64,000 nucleotides of DNA from Strongyloides papillosus (Eukaryota > Nematoda > Chromadorea > Rhabditida > Strongyloididae): NCBI GenBank assembly GCA_005656395.1, contig SRSI01000055.1, positions 310,001-374,000 of the forward strand, given 5' to 3'. Position numbers and translations under genes: made by a program. Shown one piece after another: positions 11,381 through 22,959 of the stretch. A model generated the notes under the pieces. That model did no database searches. It saw only the letters and a program-made list of their open reading frames with translations, and had not been told where the DNA came from. Position 1 is the stretch's first letter, and the number at the start of each line of letters is the position of its first letter.

Positions 11381-13375
11381 TTTTACAATTTCAATTTTCT
11401 ATTTACTGACGATCTATTACTGAATGAAAATTTAAATAATTTTAAAATTTATATTTAAACATTACTATTATTTCGCTATTATGAATAAAAATGTTTTCTT
11501 GAATAAAATATATTTTGCTTCACATTTATTCGTGTTTTATTGGTATCAATTTCTGCTGCATCAAACATGATGTTTAACATAAAATAACTAATATATAATA
11601 CCACTATATTGTAAAGTAATCAGTTCTTATAAATAAAGTTTACAAGTCACTCATATTATCTATTTATTATAAGGTGTTAGAAGATACTACAATTATAGTA
11701 AAACATTATTGTTTTTTATTTATTACACTAATTTTGCTTACTTCATAAAATATTGTACTAAATTTGATGACTTCCTTCTCTATCCATTTCCTTCATTATC
11801 TCTTTTTTATTTCTCTCCTTTTGTATTTTTTAAAGAAAAAAATCTCCTCAGCTTTTTTCTCAATTCAGACTCACTTGTTTTTCCTTAACATCTTAATTTT
11901 GGTCTAGTCACTAACTCTGATAAAAATTAATAGAATTTTAAATTTAACTTACTTTAATTTTTTTCCTTTCTTCGTTGTCGTTTTAAATTTTAGGTGTTGA
12001 AATTAAATAAAAAAAAGTTCTACAAAAAATTTTACGAACCAATGTTATCAAATGATGAACTATTTTAAAATTGTTTTTAAATTTTATAAAATTTACAATT
12101 GTTTAGTTTTTACCAATATTGTCATAGTTTAAAGAAAGTTTTTTTTAATATCTTTTACTTTATTACACATAAATAATTTTTTTGTTAAAACTAGGATTTT
12201 TTTAATCAATTCCCTGATCACTTTGTCATTTATTAGAGCAATAAAATAGAAGAAAAATTATCGCAAATATTAACTAAATAATATCTAGTAAATTAAGTAG
12301 TAGTAAAAAATTAAATAAATTCAGTTTAAACAAGACTTAATTTGAAAAATTTGTAATGTATTGTTTAATTATAAGTAAAATGTAATACAAATAAATTACT
12401 AAACATCTAAGAAAAAATTTTTTTTTTTAGTAGACATTAAAAAAGCGAAAATGATCTTAAATGTCGAAGTAATATCTATATTCTTCAGAAAATTTTATAA
12501 CAGATGAAAAGATTAGTTTATACAAATTTATAAATTTTTGACGTTTACAAAAATCATTAGAATAAGTAAGTTGGAAATATATTCAATTTTAAATTTAAGT
12601 TTTTTTGACATTTTTTTATACCAACTTCTTTGTTTCATACTACCAAGATTAAAGTTATATAATTTAACACAAATATTCTATAATCATCAAAATGAAGTTG
12701 ATATTTTTAAATTTCGTATTTCTTTATATTATAAAGTAATTATAATATATTGTTTTTTATTTCGATTGAAAATAATCAGATAAACATTATTAATTCAACA
12801 AGTAAGTAAAAATATTCTAATTAAATTTTTATGTAATTTATTTTTTGTTCCTTCTATAAAAAGTACAAGTAAATTAAAAGAAAACTTTACTAAGAGAAAA
12901 TTTAACGCGAAAAAACAATTATATTATAAACTTAAAAGAACTATGCAAAATTAATAAAATAGTCTTTAAAATGATATAAAGGTCCGAATAATGACAGAGT
13001 AATCCAAATGTTGATGCAGTGGTCTTTGTTTTGATAGAGTCGTTCATGTTTTGATGGAAATTCCATTTAAGTGTATCTGAAGTTATCTAGTTACATTAAT
13101 TGTGTTTAAAAAATGATTTTAGATAACATAAATTCAAATACTATTACAATTTACAAAAAAAATTTGCTTATTTAATTTAGCAAACATATTTTTATTGCAT
13201 TTCGACGTCTGTTAAGATGAATTTTTTTAATTAGGTAAAAATTAATATAAATTTTTAATTATAGTACGGAAAATGATTGTTAGGCGAAAAATGATTCCTT
13301 AGGACAGAAATGCCCAATTTTTATGTAATGCTGGTGTCTCAATATCATCAAAGTGAAGTATTAACTTTGGTACGT
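11381..13375. other. Intergenic, no gene seen
   Basis: AT-rich sequence between the two Helitron copies. A pyrimidine-rich stretch lies near 11770-11850. No coding exon or repeat boundary could be supported. Short open frames here (for example 12538-12783) have the composition of random AT-rich DNA. Confidence 0.4.
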
Positions 13376-14650
13376 TTACTTTATGTAGAAGTAATTTGAT
13401 TTTAAAATCTTCAGTTATTGAAAATTTTTACAAAGTTTAAATAAGATATATTTACAAAATTGAATAAACTTCAATTTGTTATTCTTTTCTATTTGGTATA
13501 TAGAATATCTTCTTGAAGCGAATTTGCGTTGATAAGAAATGTATACTTATAGATTATTGTCTCTTTGAAAAAAGAGATACATGGAATCAATCTGCTTATA
13601 AATTATATTTAATAACTTGAACTGTAAATTTATCAACAAATAGACGTAACAAATTGTCTAAATAAGTTACAGTGAGCTAGTAAAAAAAAATTTCCGTTAA
13701 TTTTTGAAGACAGTTGTACAAATAAAATATAAAGAATGAATTTTAATATGTCTATAAATGATTTAAATATAATAAAAAATTATTTAATGAGTGATGAATT
13801 GTGCAACAACCCGGATTACACAAGGTATTTATCTATCATCACAGTAAAATGAAACTACACAATATTCATAATATTCAAGTGTTTGCAATGTTTAGTAATT
13901 GATGAATACATCAGGCTATTATAACACAAGTGATTAATTTATTTTATATAAGCAGAATGATTAATATAAATTGCTATAATCACCATATTTATTAGAGGAT
14001 ATAACAGCAATACTCTCTACAATCATGTTTTTATGTTATGGGATGTTAATAACAACATTCCTTCAAACTAAATTGTTTTAATACACACAAGACATTTTAG
14101 TTATGATAAAGTTCCCTAATGGATAGTGGCAATGTAAATCATGGCATATTAATCGATAGATAGTCTTGAGATATTGTTATTTTAAATAAATACTTTTTCA
14201 TATTATCTTTGTATTTTTTTAGTATAGATTTTGATTCCAAATACGGCGAAATTAAATAACATAATTAATAATTTAAAAAAGAATATGAGAAAGAAATTAA
14301 ACAAAAATTTAGAAGGAATCTTAAAAAGTGAAGAAATAATTGGCGGTTTTGAGCTATATGATGAGGAACCAATTTTCGAGTTTGTTAATTATATTCAACG
14401 TTCGAAATTTGATTATTTTCTACTTGAATCAGTCTATGATGGAGATGAAAGCGTAGACCCTTTAGCTGTCTTTACTAAAGAACATCTGAAAATTAAGTGG
14501 TCTGATTCTGAATTGGGTATGCCTAAGAAGATGTTTGAGATATTTCCACACATCTTTCCATATGCAAGATTTGAATCAGACTTCCCTAGGAAATTATTTT
14601 TGACAAATCGTAATGGACATGCCCCTAAAAAAAATCAAGATAAAATATAG
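13376..14650 (+). mobile_element. Helitron copy B, 5' part only
   Basis: Direct repeat of 7247-8330, including the non-coding leader and the first part of Rep. The remainder of Rep and the helicase are absent downstream, where unrelated transposon-type coding sequence begins. It is a truncated copy. Confidence 0.75.
14231..14650 (+). pseudogene. Helitron Rep N-terminal fragment (copy B)
   Basis: An open frame of 139 codons whose second half matches copy A nearly word for word (DPLAVFTKEHLKIKWSDSEL, MFEIFPHIFPYARF). It has an N-terminal extension (KLNNIINNLKKNMRKK...) not seen in copy A. It ends at a stop after losing frame relative to copy A. There is no ATG at the 5' end of the frame. Confidence 0.75.
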
Positions 14651-15162
14651 AAGATTAGTTTCTCAAAATTTAACTAAAACAGAAAAATATAAAAGGCCAA
14701 CAAATTCATTTTTAGAGTAAAATTTTTATTTGGTCTTTACCACCTATTAAGAATACTAAATATATTTAACAACAACATACTTACAATTAATAATAATTAA
14801 CTTAATTTTTCATAATGTATATTTTTAATAATATTCCTTATCCTCTATGAAAAAACCCCTAAAATATAATTTTTTAGTAATTTTGGGTTAAGGCAATCAA
14901 TTATGATATGGTAATACAGATAAATGATGGAAATCATCAAAAATTTCTTATTTATAGTCATTTTTTTTAATCCCTTTTTGGTGATATGTTTACTTTAGTC
15001 AGTCAATCACAGTCAATTATTATATTTAAATATATATAGTCAACATTTCCCATTGTATAACACATGTTTTTTTAATTAATTATCTAATCTAAAACCGTGT
15101 GTAACTAATGTAATTATCGCGGTTTTAACGATACAAAACGCCCTTTATTGACAGTATATAGA
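14651..15162. other. Spacer, nothing coding
   Basis: AT-rich. A small inverted repeat (AAACCG ... CGGTTT) lies near 15092-15127. Confidence 0.4.
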
Positions 15163-16990
15163 ATCAGTCATAGAAACTATAAGAAATATTATTACGAGAG
15201 TATGTGATGATATTGTCACTATATGTCAAGATAATTAATCTGCTAATAGGGAAGTTTTGAATTTTACCAGTGAACTTTAAGATTTTTCATGTATGACAAA
15301 TTTGGTAAAAAAATAAATGGAAGAGAAGAAATTAATGAAAAAATCGTTTATGTTAATACTATTGCACGTGAAGTTAATGAAGCCTTAAACACACATTCAA
15401 CATCTTATGTTTCATTAAAGAATTCTATTGAAAAATATTTAAATATGAAGCATATGATTCCATATATTCAATTTTCTCATCCTCGTGATCAAAACATCAT
15501 TGATTCATGTCTTAATGGTTTAGCGTACAGAACTTTATATAACAATTCTAAAAAGTTATTGGCTATGAATGTGTATGTTGATGATGTTTCAATGAATACA
15601 GCAATTGGAAGTTATTCGGATAATAATAACATTACAAATGTTTCGTATTCAATTCCAAATGTTGTTAGACAAAGAAGTACTCTTGATACAATTCAACCAT
15701 TTGTTGTTACTCTTTCTGAAAATGCAAAAAAGGATTCATATAAAGAGATTCTTAAAATCATCAGAAAAGAATTTAAAGATCTGAAAGTTCGTGTTGGCAC
15801 AGAAATAGTTCCTTGTGTTTTGTTTATGTTAAAAGGAAACAATGTTGCTGTTAATGCAGTTCTTAAACTTTCTGGATCTTTTTCTCCATTAAGTTTGTCG
15901 GCAGTTGACGCATTATATCAACTACCTATGCAAATTTACATAACATATAAATTTAAATATAAACAATTAATATATATATCGTTAAAATTGTAAAATGATT
16001 GTCTTATTATTATATAATAAATTTATAAGTTTATTTTCAATATGACCACGAGCCAGAAGCTGATAAAGCTGATGGCTGACAAAGTTCAACTAACCTGTAT
16101 TGCTTTTGCCATTGCACTTATGAACAATTTCAAGAATATATATCATCTTCGCTCATCTCTAGGCGTATGATCAAGGTATCAAGTCCATATATACTACTCT
16201 TGATTCTTTCCATGATCTATATGAGGAAGTTGTACCCCAAATTACGTTTTTGTTAATACGTAGAGGTGTTGAACAGAGATTATTTTCAACAAGAGGCTTC
16301 TATAATACAACAGTTGAAATTTCGAAACAGCTAAAAAATCATAGGAAATTTTATGATTCTCTCAATTCTCCAGAAAATATTACTTGGCATATCAACAATA
16401 CTGATGTAACAACAAAAACTGCTTTAAGACTGAATGAATTCCAATCAGTTACATTATTATACGCTTTACCAATTATTTTTGATATGCTATGTCCTAATGA
16501 TTTTAATATTGAGAAAAAATTAACTTCAAAGCTCATAGAAATTTTTAAATATTGAACATCAAATACAGTGAAGTATGATGAGGTTGATTTATTGGATTCT
16601 TCAATAACCAATTTTCTACATTTATTGAAGAACATGGAACCAAGTTTTACTATATTCATAAAGTTCCATAATCTATGTCATTATAAATTAATGATAGAGT
16701 CATTTGAACTTCAAAAAGTCAGAGTTGTGAAAGAAAAAAATTAACAAATGCTGTACTAAAACAACTCGTATTAATTTCTAAAAATCGAGTTTACGTGCCT
16801 AAAACATGTTTTAGAAAGTTGATGCAACAAAAACGGCTACTCGAAATGTTAATGGAAAGTGATCCAAGCTTTGGTCCCTCTAACCAATCTGTTGTTGCTT
16901 TACAGGTGACAAAAATTATAGGACGTGGTAGTAAAATATACAAAATAAAGTAAAGAAATAACACAAAAAATATTTGTAAAATAATTTTCA
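15163..16990 (+). pseudogene. Decayed transposon-type gene ('YVDD...GS...' family)
   Basis: Coding traces run from about 15163 with two stops before the main open part, 15289-15993. That part contains NVYVDDVSMNTAIGS, a PNVVRQRSTL block and GNNVAVNAVLKLSGSFS. Collinear fragments continue in shifted frames: FHDLYEEVVPQITFLL (about 16190-16260), 16250-16555 (LNEFQSVTLLYALPIIF), a segment to about 16740 (FHNLCHYKLM), and 16755-16905. The order resembles large repeat-derived metazoan proteins I recall with motifs like YVDD..NPLGS, GDNLGLHSILGF and MHDLLEGV. The recalled family has no fixed name here, so the assignment is by motif memory only. Multiple frameshifts mark it as a pseudogene. Confidence 0.55.
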
Positions 16991-17149
16991 TTAATTTCTA
17001 AAATAAATTTATAAAAAAATTATATAAAATAAATAGAATAATCTATATAATCTATATAGCAATCATTAAAAAATATTATTTAGAATCTACTAATCTTTAG
17101 TAGAGTCTCTTAGCAATTATACTAAATTCAGACCTTTCTTTTGTATAGA

Positions 17150-18430
17150 CAAACTTTTCTGGCTTTTCAAAACAAATCATTTAAATATTAAAATATTTCT
17201 TAAATTGAGCATTCAGTGGAAATTTGAAAAGTATTTGCAAAATCACTACGTTGTACAACGCATCAACTATACTTAAATTTTCATAAATGTTCATACCACC
17301 ATAGTTTATAACGAACTTTTCAGCGACTTCTCTAATTAATGGTCTTTCCTTTTTATTGTGTCATGAGTATTGATGATATTTAATTTGACATGCTGTGAAG
17401 ATTTTTCGAATTTTTCCATATTATTTGTACCCTCAAATATATAAAAACATGTCAAACATTGTTGAAAAAACTTTTTTCGTGATCGGAGTTCTTCAATATT
17501 TTTAAAAAAAATGTCTAAACTTCTCTATCATCTTTAGATAAATGACTTTGTAGTTTTGATAAAACTCATTTAATGTTAAATAACAAGAACTTAGATATTT
17601 GAAAAAGATACCAGAGTGATCTAATAAGCAGTCTTCAGATTAGAGCAAATCGTTTAAGTCATCAATTAGTACAGTAACACTTTGATTATCACTAGCAACA
17701 TTATTACTTGAAGAATTGTTTTTGTTGTGTTTACTTTGTCGATGTGTAAGAGCGTTCTGTATATTTTCAATTCTTATGTACTTCATCAAGTCTGAGATTT
17801 CTAGCACTTTACTCAAAAAATCTAAGATATATTTCATAACACCGTAGATTCTGCGTTGATTATTTGTTGTAGTGTATCGAGTAATATGGTAGATAATATT
17901 TTTAAATGGTTGTACATCTTTCTTGTTCAAATCACTTTTAGTTGCTGACGAGGAATTCTCGAGCTAGATGGATTTCTTAACTTTATAATACCGAAGGCTG
18001 CAGCAATCTTTGTTTTCATACATGTTGTTATTAAATCAAGCCTTCCATCACTAGTATTCTTTATAGATTGTTGTTGTAATTCAAAAATTACATTAACTAA
18101 TGTATCTGTAGTGTCCACCGTATGTTGATAAGTTTCATCAGCTGACTCATTTGAAAAATCATAATGGTTTTAATATTCATCACTGTCTACTGCATTCAAA
18201 TCCAATTGATTTGCATTCATATAATTTTGTCTATTTAAACATGATTAAGTACACTGGCATATGAGTTTTCAGCTAAGAAATACAAAATTACTTAAAATAT
18301 TAACTAAATTGCTATCTTACTTAAGTAATTTGTAGTATTTTCACTGTCGTACGTGTTTGAAGACTTATCAAGACCGCAGCTTTCACTCTACCCAGGATAT
18401 CTAACACTATAGTTATCCAAAGGTGAAGTA
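17150..18430 (-). pseudogene. Decayed gene convergent with the preceding one, DUF4806-like C-terminus
   Basis: Minus-strand coding traces start near 18430 (SESCGLDKSSNTYDSENTTNY). They pass a candidate intron (gtaaga...ttcttag) and continue from a Met at 18220 with a stop 16 codons in. The best open parts are 18118-17927 (TLVNVIFELQQQSIKN...) and 17930-17640 (VQPFKNIIYHITRY...). Further fragments follow after stops: FLKNIEELRSRKKFF near 17500, then LIREVAEKFVINYGGMNIYE near 17320-17260. The last two blocks have the look of DUF4806-type domains. Low-level match only; several frame changes. Confidence 0.4.
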
Positions 18431-18733
18431 GCTTTCCAGTGGAAAATACTAAAGAATTGCTAGAAAAAATAATAAAAAAATTGAAAAGTCAAAAATATCT
18501 TTATATACAGAGGTGTCTCAAAATTAACTTACCACTAGCGAACGTAAATAACTTTTTTCTGTGAAAAGATAAAAACGTGAAATTTTAAAGATTAACCCTT
18601 TCGCTGCCGGGATTTTTTTTCTTTGTATTACGCACTCTTCTGTGTGTAAAATAGAAAGAGACCTTTACAAAGAATAAGATGTTAACAAAAGATTGGTAAT
18701 ATATACCTTAGGTAAAATTTTAAAAAAATGAAC

Positions 18734-18966
18734 TACACACAGAGACAATCTCATCATTTTCTTTCCCAAAAACATTATTCAAATTTAACTATTCATATCA
18801 TTTTTTTTCTTGTCCAATCATTTTTTTTCCTATCCAATTATTTTCTTTCCTATTCAATCATTTTCTTAACTAAAAAATCATTTTATTTTCTATTCAATCA
18901 TTTTCTTTACTAAAAAATCATTTTCATTCCTATACAATCATTTTCTTTCCTAAAAAATCATTTTTA
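18734..18966. repeat. Left subterminal tandem array of piggyBac-like element
   Basis: About ten degenerate copies of a 20-bp unit built on TCATTTTCTTTCCTA. They are preceded by the leader ACACAGAGACAATCTCATC. The same leader and array appear inverted at 20096-20324. Confidence 0.85.
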
Positions 18967-20095
18967 ACGCTTACTAATATATTTTCAAGAGATTATGATT
19001 CAATGTTAAAGCTTCACAATACTTTTAGTTGTCTGAGTGAAGATAGCGATTTCGTAAGTCAGATATTTTTTTTTACTTTTATTTATAGCCTATTATGTTT
19101 ATATTACATCTTCAAAATAAATCAGAAGATGTTGTTGAACTATTCGGATGTGAAAAAAATTAAAAACATTTGTTTTGGAGAATTTTACAAATAGCTATAA
19201 AAAATTGCTTTTTACACCTCAAATAAGAGAAATAATGCAAAGTTTTTCTTTACTTAAAAATGTTGAAAGTCGTTTCTCGCAAGAAACAATTAATCCACCT
19301 ATTAATGATCAATTTCATATTACATTAAATAAAATATGTAAGTTGTAAAAATACTATTTTATAATTTAAAAAATTTTTATTTTATCATTTCATCAATCCA
19401 AAAATATATTTATCAATGTTGATAGTTATAACAAATCTCGAATGGGATTTTCAATTGGTTTTAAAATAGGTACAAACAATAAAATTAAGACTTATTGTCT
19501 ATTGATACATAGAAGTACTATATTTGAAAATACTTCTTTAGAAAAGGTCACTGAAATTTTTTTAATGTTAAATGTATGTTTATAATTGGTGACAGTTTTT
19601 TAAAACTTTTTTAATATTTTATACCAAAATTAGAAGTCAGAAACCAAAATTCAACATTGCTTCATTTGTTTACATCAGTTGCTTTATATTAATATAAGTA
19701 GGGTCTTAAGTACAAAACAAAAATTGACGAAAAACTTAAGGGTAAAATAATTTCAATGATGAACCTTTTTTCAGACTAAAAATTTTTTGTATAAGTACAA
19801 TATTAATGTGTCATCTTTAATCACATAAAAAATTTGTTTGAACTATAGTTAGATATTTATTTTTTTAAAGCAGGATACAATGATTCTATAGACAATTTTT
19901 TTATTTCATTAAATTATCACTTAAAATCTTATAAATGCGTAAGCAAAATATCTAGATAATTACTACATAATTATATTATTTTCAAATATAACTAATTCAT
20001 ATTGTACACTTTTTAATTTATAATAAAAATTATTTTTAATTATTGTAAGTTATATTGTTATTATAAAATATTTTATGATCAAATATACATCCAAG

Positions 20096-20324
20096 AAAAA
20101 AAATGATTTTTTAGAAATGAAAATGATATTTTAGGAAAGAAAATGATTTTTTAGGAAAGAAAATGATATTTTAGGAAAAAAAATGATATGAATAAAAAAA
20201 ATGATATTTTAGGAAAAAAAATGATATGAATAGGAAAGAAATGATTGAATAAGAAAGAAAATGATTGAATAGAAAAGAAAATGATTGAATAGGAAAAAAA
20301 ATGATGAGATTGTCTCTGTGTGTA
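20096..20324. repeat. Right subterminal tandem array (inverted partner)
   Basis: Units built on TAGGAAAGAAAATGA, ending in GATGAGATTGTCTCTGTGTGT. This is the reverse complement of the left array with its leader. The two arrays could pair over more than 200 bp. Confidence 0.85.
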
Positions 20325-20540
20325 AAAATTAATTTTTTCTTTGGAACTTTATCAATTCATTTTTAAATTCAATTTTTAATGTTTTTTAAAAATTTATTTC
20401 CTCTTTCCTTCATTTTTTTGCATAATACTTTTATAAGAAAAAAAAACATCATTCCAAAATTTCCCACAAAGTATAAATTACCACTATGCATTAACATTTT
20501 TGTTTATGACGCATATATGCGTTATCCGGCAGTGAAAGGG

Positions 20541-20809
20541 TTAATAAAACTAAGTGACAATATTTTTCATTTTTTGTCTCTTTTAAAAATTATGGTTCTA
20601 TAAGGACTTGTGGTTATTTTTAAAAAATGTGTTTTTTTGCCTTCTCGCGCATGTAACATTTTTTTTATGAAACAATATGAGATAATTCTTTTACAGATCG
20701 AAAGCCTAACTTCTTTTGCACTAGAATTCTCAATATCATAAATATTAAAATTCATTAATATTATTAAATTTTCTTTAACAAAAAGAAATAAGAAAAAAAT
20801 TTGTCTCTC
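20541..20809. other. Short non-coding spacer
   Basis: AT-rich DNA between the piggyBac-like element and the satellite-derived repeat; nothing else seen. Confidence 0.4.
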
Positions 20810-21356
20810 TCATAACTCCTCTCAAAATTAACCGATTTTTATGAGTAAATAGCCAGCCAAAAGATATGTTTTCTTCTAACATAGTGGAGAAGATGAGTCT
20901 GGAAGTTTTTGAACTTCAATTGGCTATGTTATTTTTAAAAAAAAAACATCTTTTTTTGTTTTTTTAGCATAGATTTGACAAAGGGATAACGTTATTTCAA
21001 AGTATATAAGATACAATGGTTTATATATCATTTGAAAGATCAAATTCTAGAATATTGCGGAAACACAATAATATGAAATTGTGTCAAAAATTGGCCGAGT
21101 TATGGTTCAAAGAGTGGTGACCATTTTGAAAAAAAGATTTAAAACATTAATAGATATAACTTAGTTATAACTTGATAGAAACAAAAAAAGTAATATCTGT
21201 TATATAGATCTATGTCTAACTTAAAAGATGATAGTCTAACGAAGTTTATAACTTAATAAAGAGGGAAGTTATGTCAAATTGAATGTTAACTTTTTCGCTT
21301 TTTTGCCATTTTTTTCTCAAAAATCAATTTTGTCTTTAGCATAACTTTTCTCGAGC
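20810..21356 (-). repeat. Inverted single copy of the ~522-bp satellite unit
   Basis: The reverse complement aligns along its length with the last unit of the array near 35580-36130. Shared words include AAAATGGTCAC, CCATAACTCGG, ATTGTGTTTCCGCA, ATTCTAGAATTTGATCTTTC and GAGTTATGAGAG. Identity by eye is high, so this copy is close to the 36-kb unit. Confidence 0.85.
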
Positions 21357-21872
21357 TTGTTCAATCTTGAAAGTGGGGACATTCGTTTGTCCAAGGGTAA
21401 GCGAAATAAAACTTTTAAAATTCCGACTTATCCATGCGTAAGCGAAACAGCATTTTTTTGTTACAACTTGACTATTGGGTAAGCGAAATAGCATTTTTAA
21501 AAAAAAGGAGAAAAGTATAGGTAATCATGGACAATCAAATGTCCACCGTCTTCTTTTTATTTTTTGTTTGTTTATAGAATCTCTAAACTTTTTGTATGAT
21601 AGAATATATTTTTCTAATAAAATTAAGATTACTAGTATTAAATTTATTAGGATAATCAGTAATATTTTTTTTAAAAGATATTGTTGGACGGGAATCTAAA
21701 TTTCGAATAAATATTACTATAAAAATAAAAAATTGAAAAAACATATTGTTCTAACAATAAATTAAAAATTTCTATGAATAAAATTTATTAATAATCGCAA
21801 AATTTTAATTAGTATATCAAAATCATTAATCCAAATTTTGATATTCAAAACAAAAAAAAGTAAAAATTAATT
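21357..21872. repeat. Short repeats with GTAAGCGAAA core, then non-coding
   Basis: GTAAGCGAAA(T/C) occurs near 21399, 21437 and 21478, spaced about 40 bp. Related AAGCGAAA/TTTCGCTT words and a GGACA...TGTCC pair (ending near 21560) recur at 28490-28800. The rest, to the stop of the next gene, is AT-rich 3' flank. Confidence 0.5.
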
Positions 21873-22834
21873 TCATTTAGGTTTGATACAAGTTACAGTT
21901 CCATTTGTTGTAGTTTCTATGAAATCACAAAATGCAGTAACTCTCGTGTATATTCCTGGATGTTTATATTCAGCGCAACCTAAAAAAGTTATTTTAAAGA
22001 ATTTTCTTTATAATATACCTAGCCCATGTGACGTTATACCATATTGATACCATGTTCCATATTTTGATTGTGCAACTAATGGACCACCAGCGTCCCCTGC
22101 ACATGTATCTAAACCTTTTTTTCCTGCACAAATCATAATATCTGGTTTTATCTGATTTGGATATTCACTATCACATGTCTTCTCATTAACAAATGGTACA
22201 TTAACTTGCTTCAATTTATTTGGAATATCAGATCCTTCTTCTGCTGTTAATCCCCATCCGGTAGCCCAAGCTGAATTTGGTTCCACAACAACATTTTTAT
22301 CAGTTGATGGAAGACAAATTGGTTGAACGTGATTATTAAAAGTAATTTGATCCTCTAATTCAATCAAAGCAATATCTCGTTCATAATTAGGATATCCTTG
22401 GTAATTTGGATGTACGTGAACTTTCTTTATTTTATGCAAAGTTTCACCCGTTTCATTCATCTTATAATAATCATATACTCCTGCTCTTATTCTAAAAGTT
22501 GACTCAAAGTCTATAACACTGTTACCACATTCTCCAGATATCATAACCCATCCTTAAAATCATTCATCTTACTAAATAATAAATATATATAAAATTTACC
22601 AGGAGCAATAATAGAGCCACCGCATATTAATTGGCACAATGATGACCATCCAGTCGTACACAAAATAACTTGCCATGGCCATGAGTATGGAACGGCATCA
22701 CTTCCGCCGACAATATCAACAGATGTTTTCTTATTAACATTAGGAATAATAGGTGTTTGGCCACAATGATAACTGCCAGAAGTAGCAGAAACAATTATGA
22801 ACAATAGAAATAATGTATACAAAAATTTAACCAT
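21873..22834 (-). CDS. Trypsin-fold (S1A) serine protease homologue, catalytically dead
   Basis: Three exons: 22834-22600, 22552-22019 and 21979-21873, joined by 47- and 39-bp introns, give 291 residues. Residues 1-20 form a signal peptide (the Met at 22834 is preferred over the in-frame Met at 22864, which would bury it). IVGG starts at residue 41 but follows Asp rather than Arg/Lys, so normal zymogen cleavage is unlikely. The His block reads MISGEC, with Glu86 for His57. Asp138 (RDIAL) is present. The Ser block reads DTCAGDAGGP, with Ala233 for Ser195. Asp227 keeps the trypsin-type pocket. ATGWG, GITSHGLG and PGIYTRV are conserved. The gene is intact and likely encodes a secreted pseudoprotease. 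Two TGATAA sites lie just upstream. Confidence 0.92.
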
Positions 22835-22869
22835 TTTGTAGATATTTTTTAGATTATAAAACATCGGAA

Positions 22870-22875
22870 TTTATA
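22870..22875 (-). promoter_or_regulatory. Candidate TATA box of the serine protease homologue
   Basis: TATAAA on the minus strand about 36 bp before the chosen ATG. Confidence 0.5.
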
Positions 22876-22907
22876 CTATAGTTTTTACCATATAATTGTA
22901 CTTTTTC

Positions 22908-22934
22908 TGATAACAAATTGCACTTTTCTGATAA
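22908..22934. promoter_or_regulatory. Two TGATAA (GATA-factor) sites
   Basis: TGATAA occurs at 22908-22913 and 22929-22934, inside two near-repeats of CTTTTCTGATAACA. In C. elegans such sites bind intestinal GATA factors (ELT-2). This suggests gut expression of the protease homologue; inference. Confidence 0.45.
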
Positions 22935-22959
22935 CAGTACCAATCTTTTCTTATAATGA

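Larger units (their letters stand above)
18596..20540. mobile_element. piggyBac-like element with TTAA target sites
   Basis: The ends read CCCTTTCGCTGCCGG on the left and, in reverse complement, CCCTTTCACTGCCGG on the right. They are flanked by TTAA at 18592-18595 and 20541-20544. TTAA plus CCCTTT-type ends are the hallmark of piggyBac elements. Inside are subterminal arrays in inverted orientation. Between them are only broken coding traces, such as LLFTPQIREIMQSFSLLKN (19200-19348) and a fragment near 19390-19560. At 1945 bp it is probably a non-autonomous or decayed copy. Confidence 0.8.

Noticed and set aside
15289..15993. Active host gene
   Set aside because: Collinear motifs continue upstream and downstream through stops and frameshifts, so the open part is a remnant.
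18734..20324. Possible CRISPR-like array
   Set aside because: The 20-bp units have no unique spacers, are inverted at both ends of a TTAA-flanked element, and the DNA is eukaryotic.
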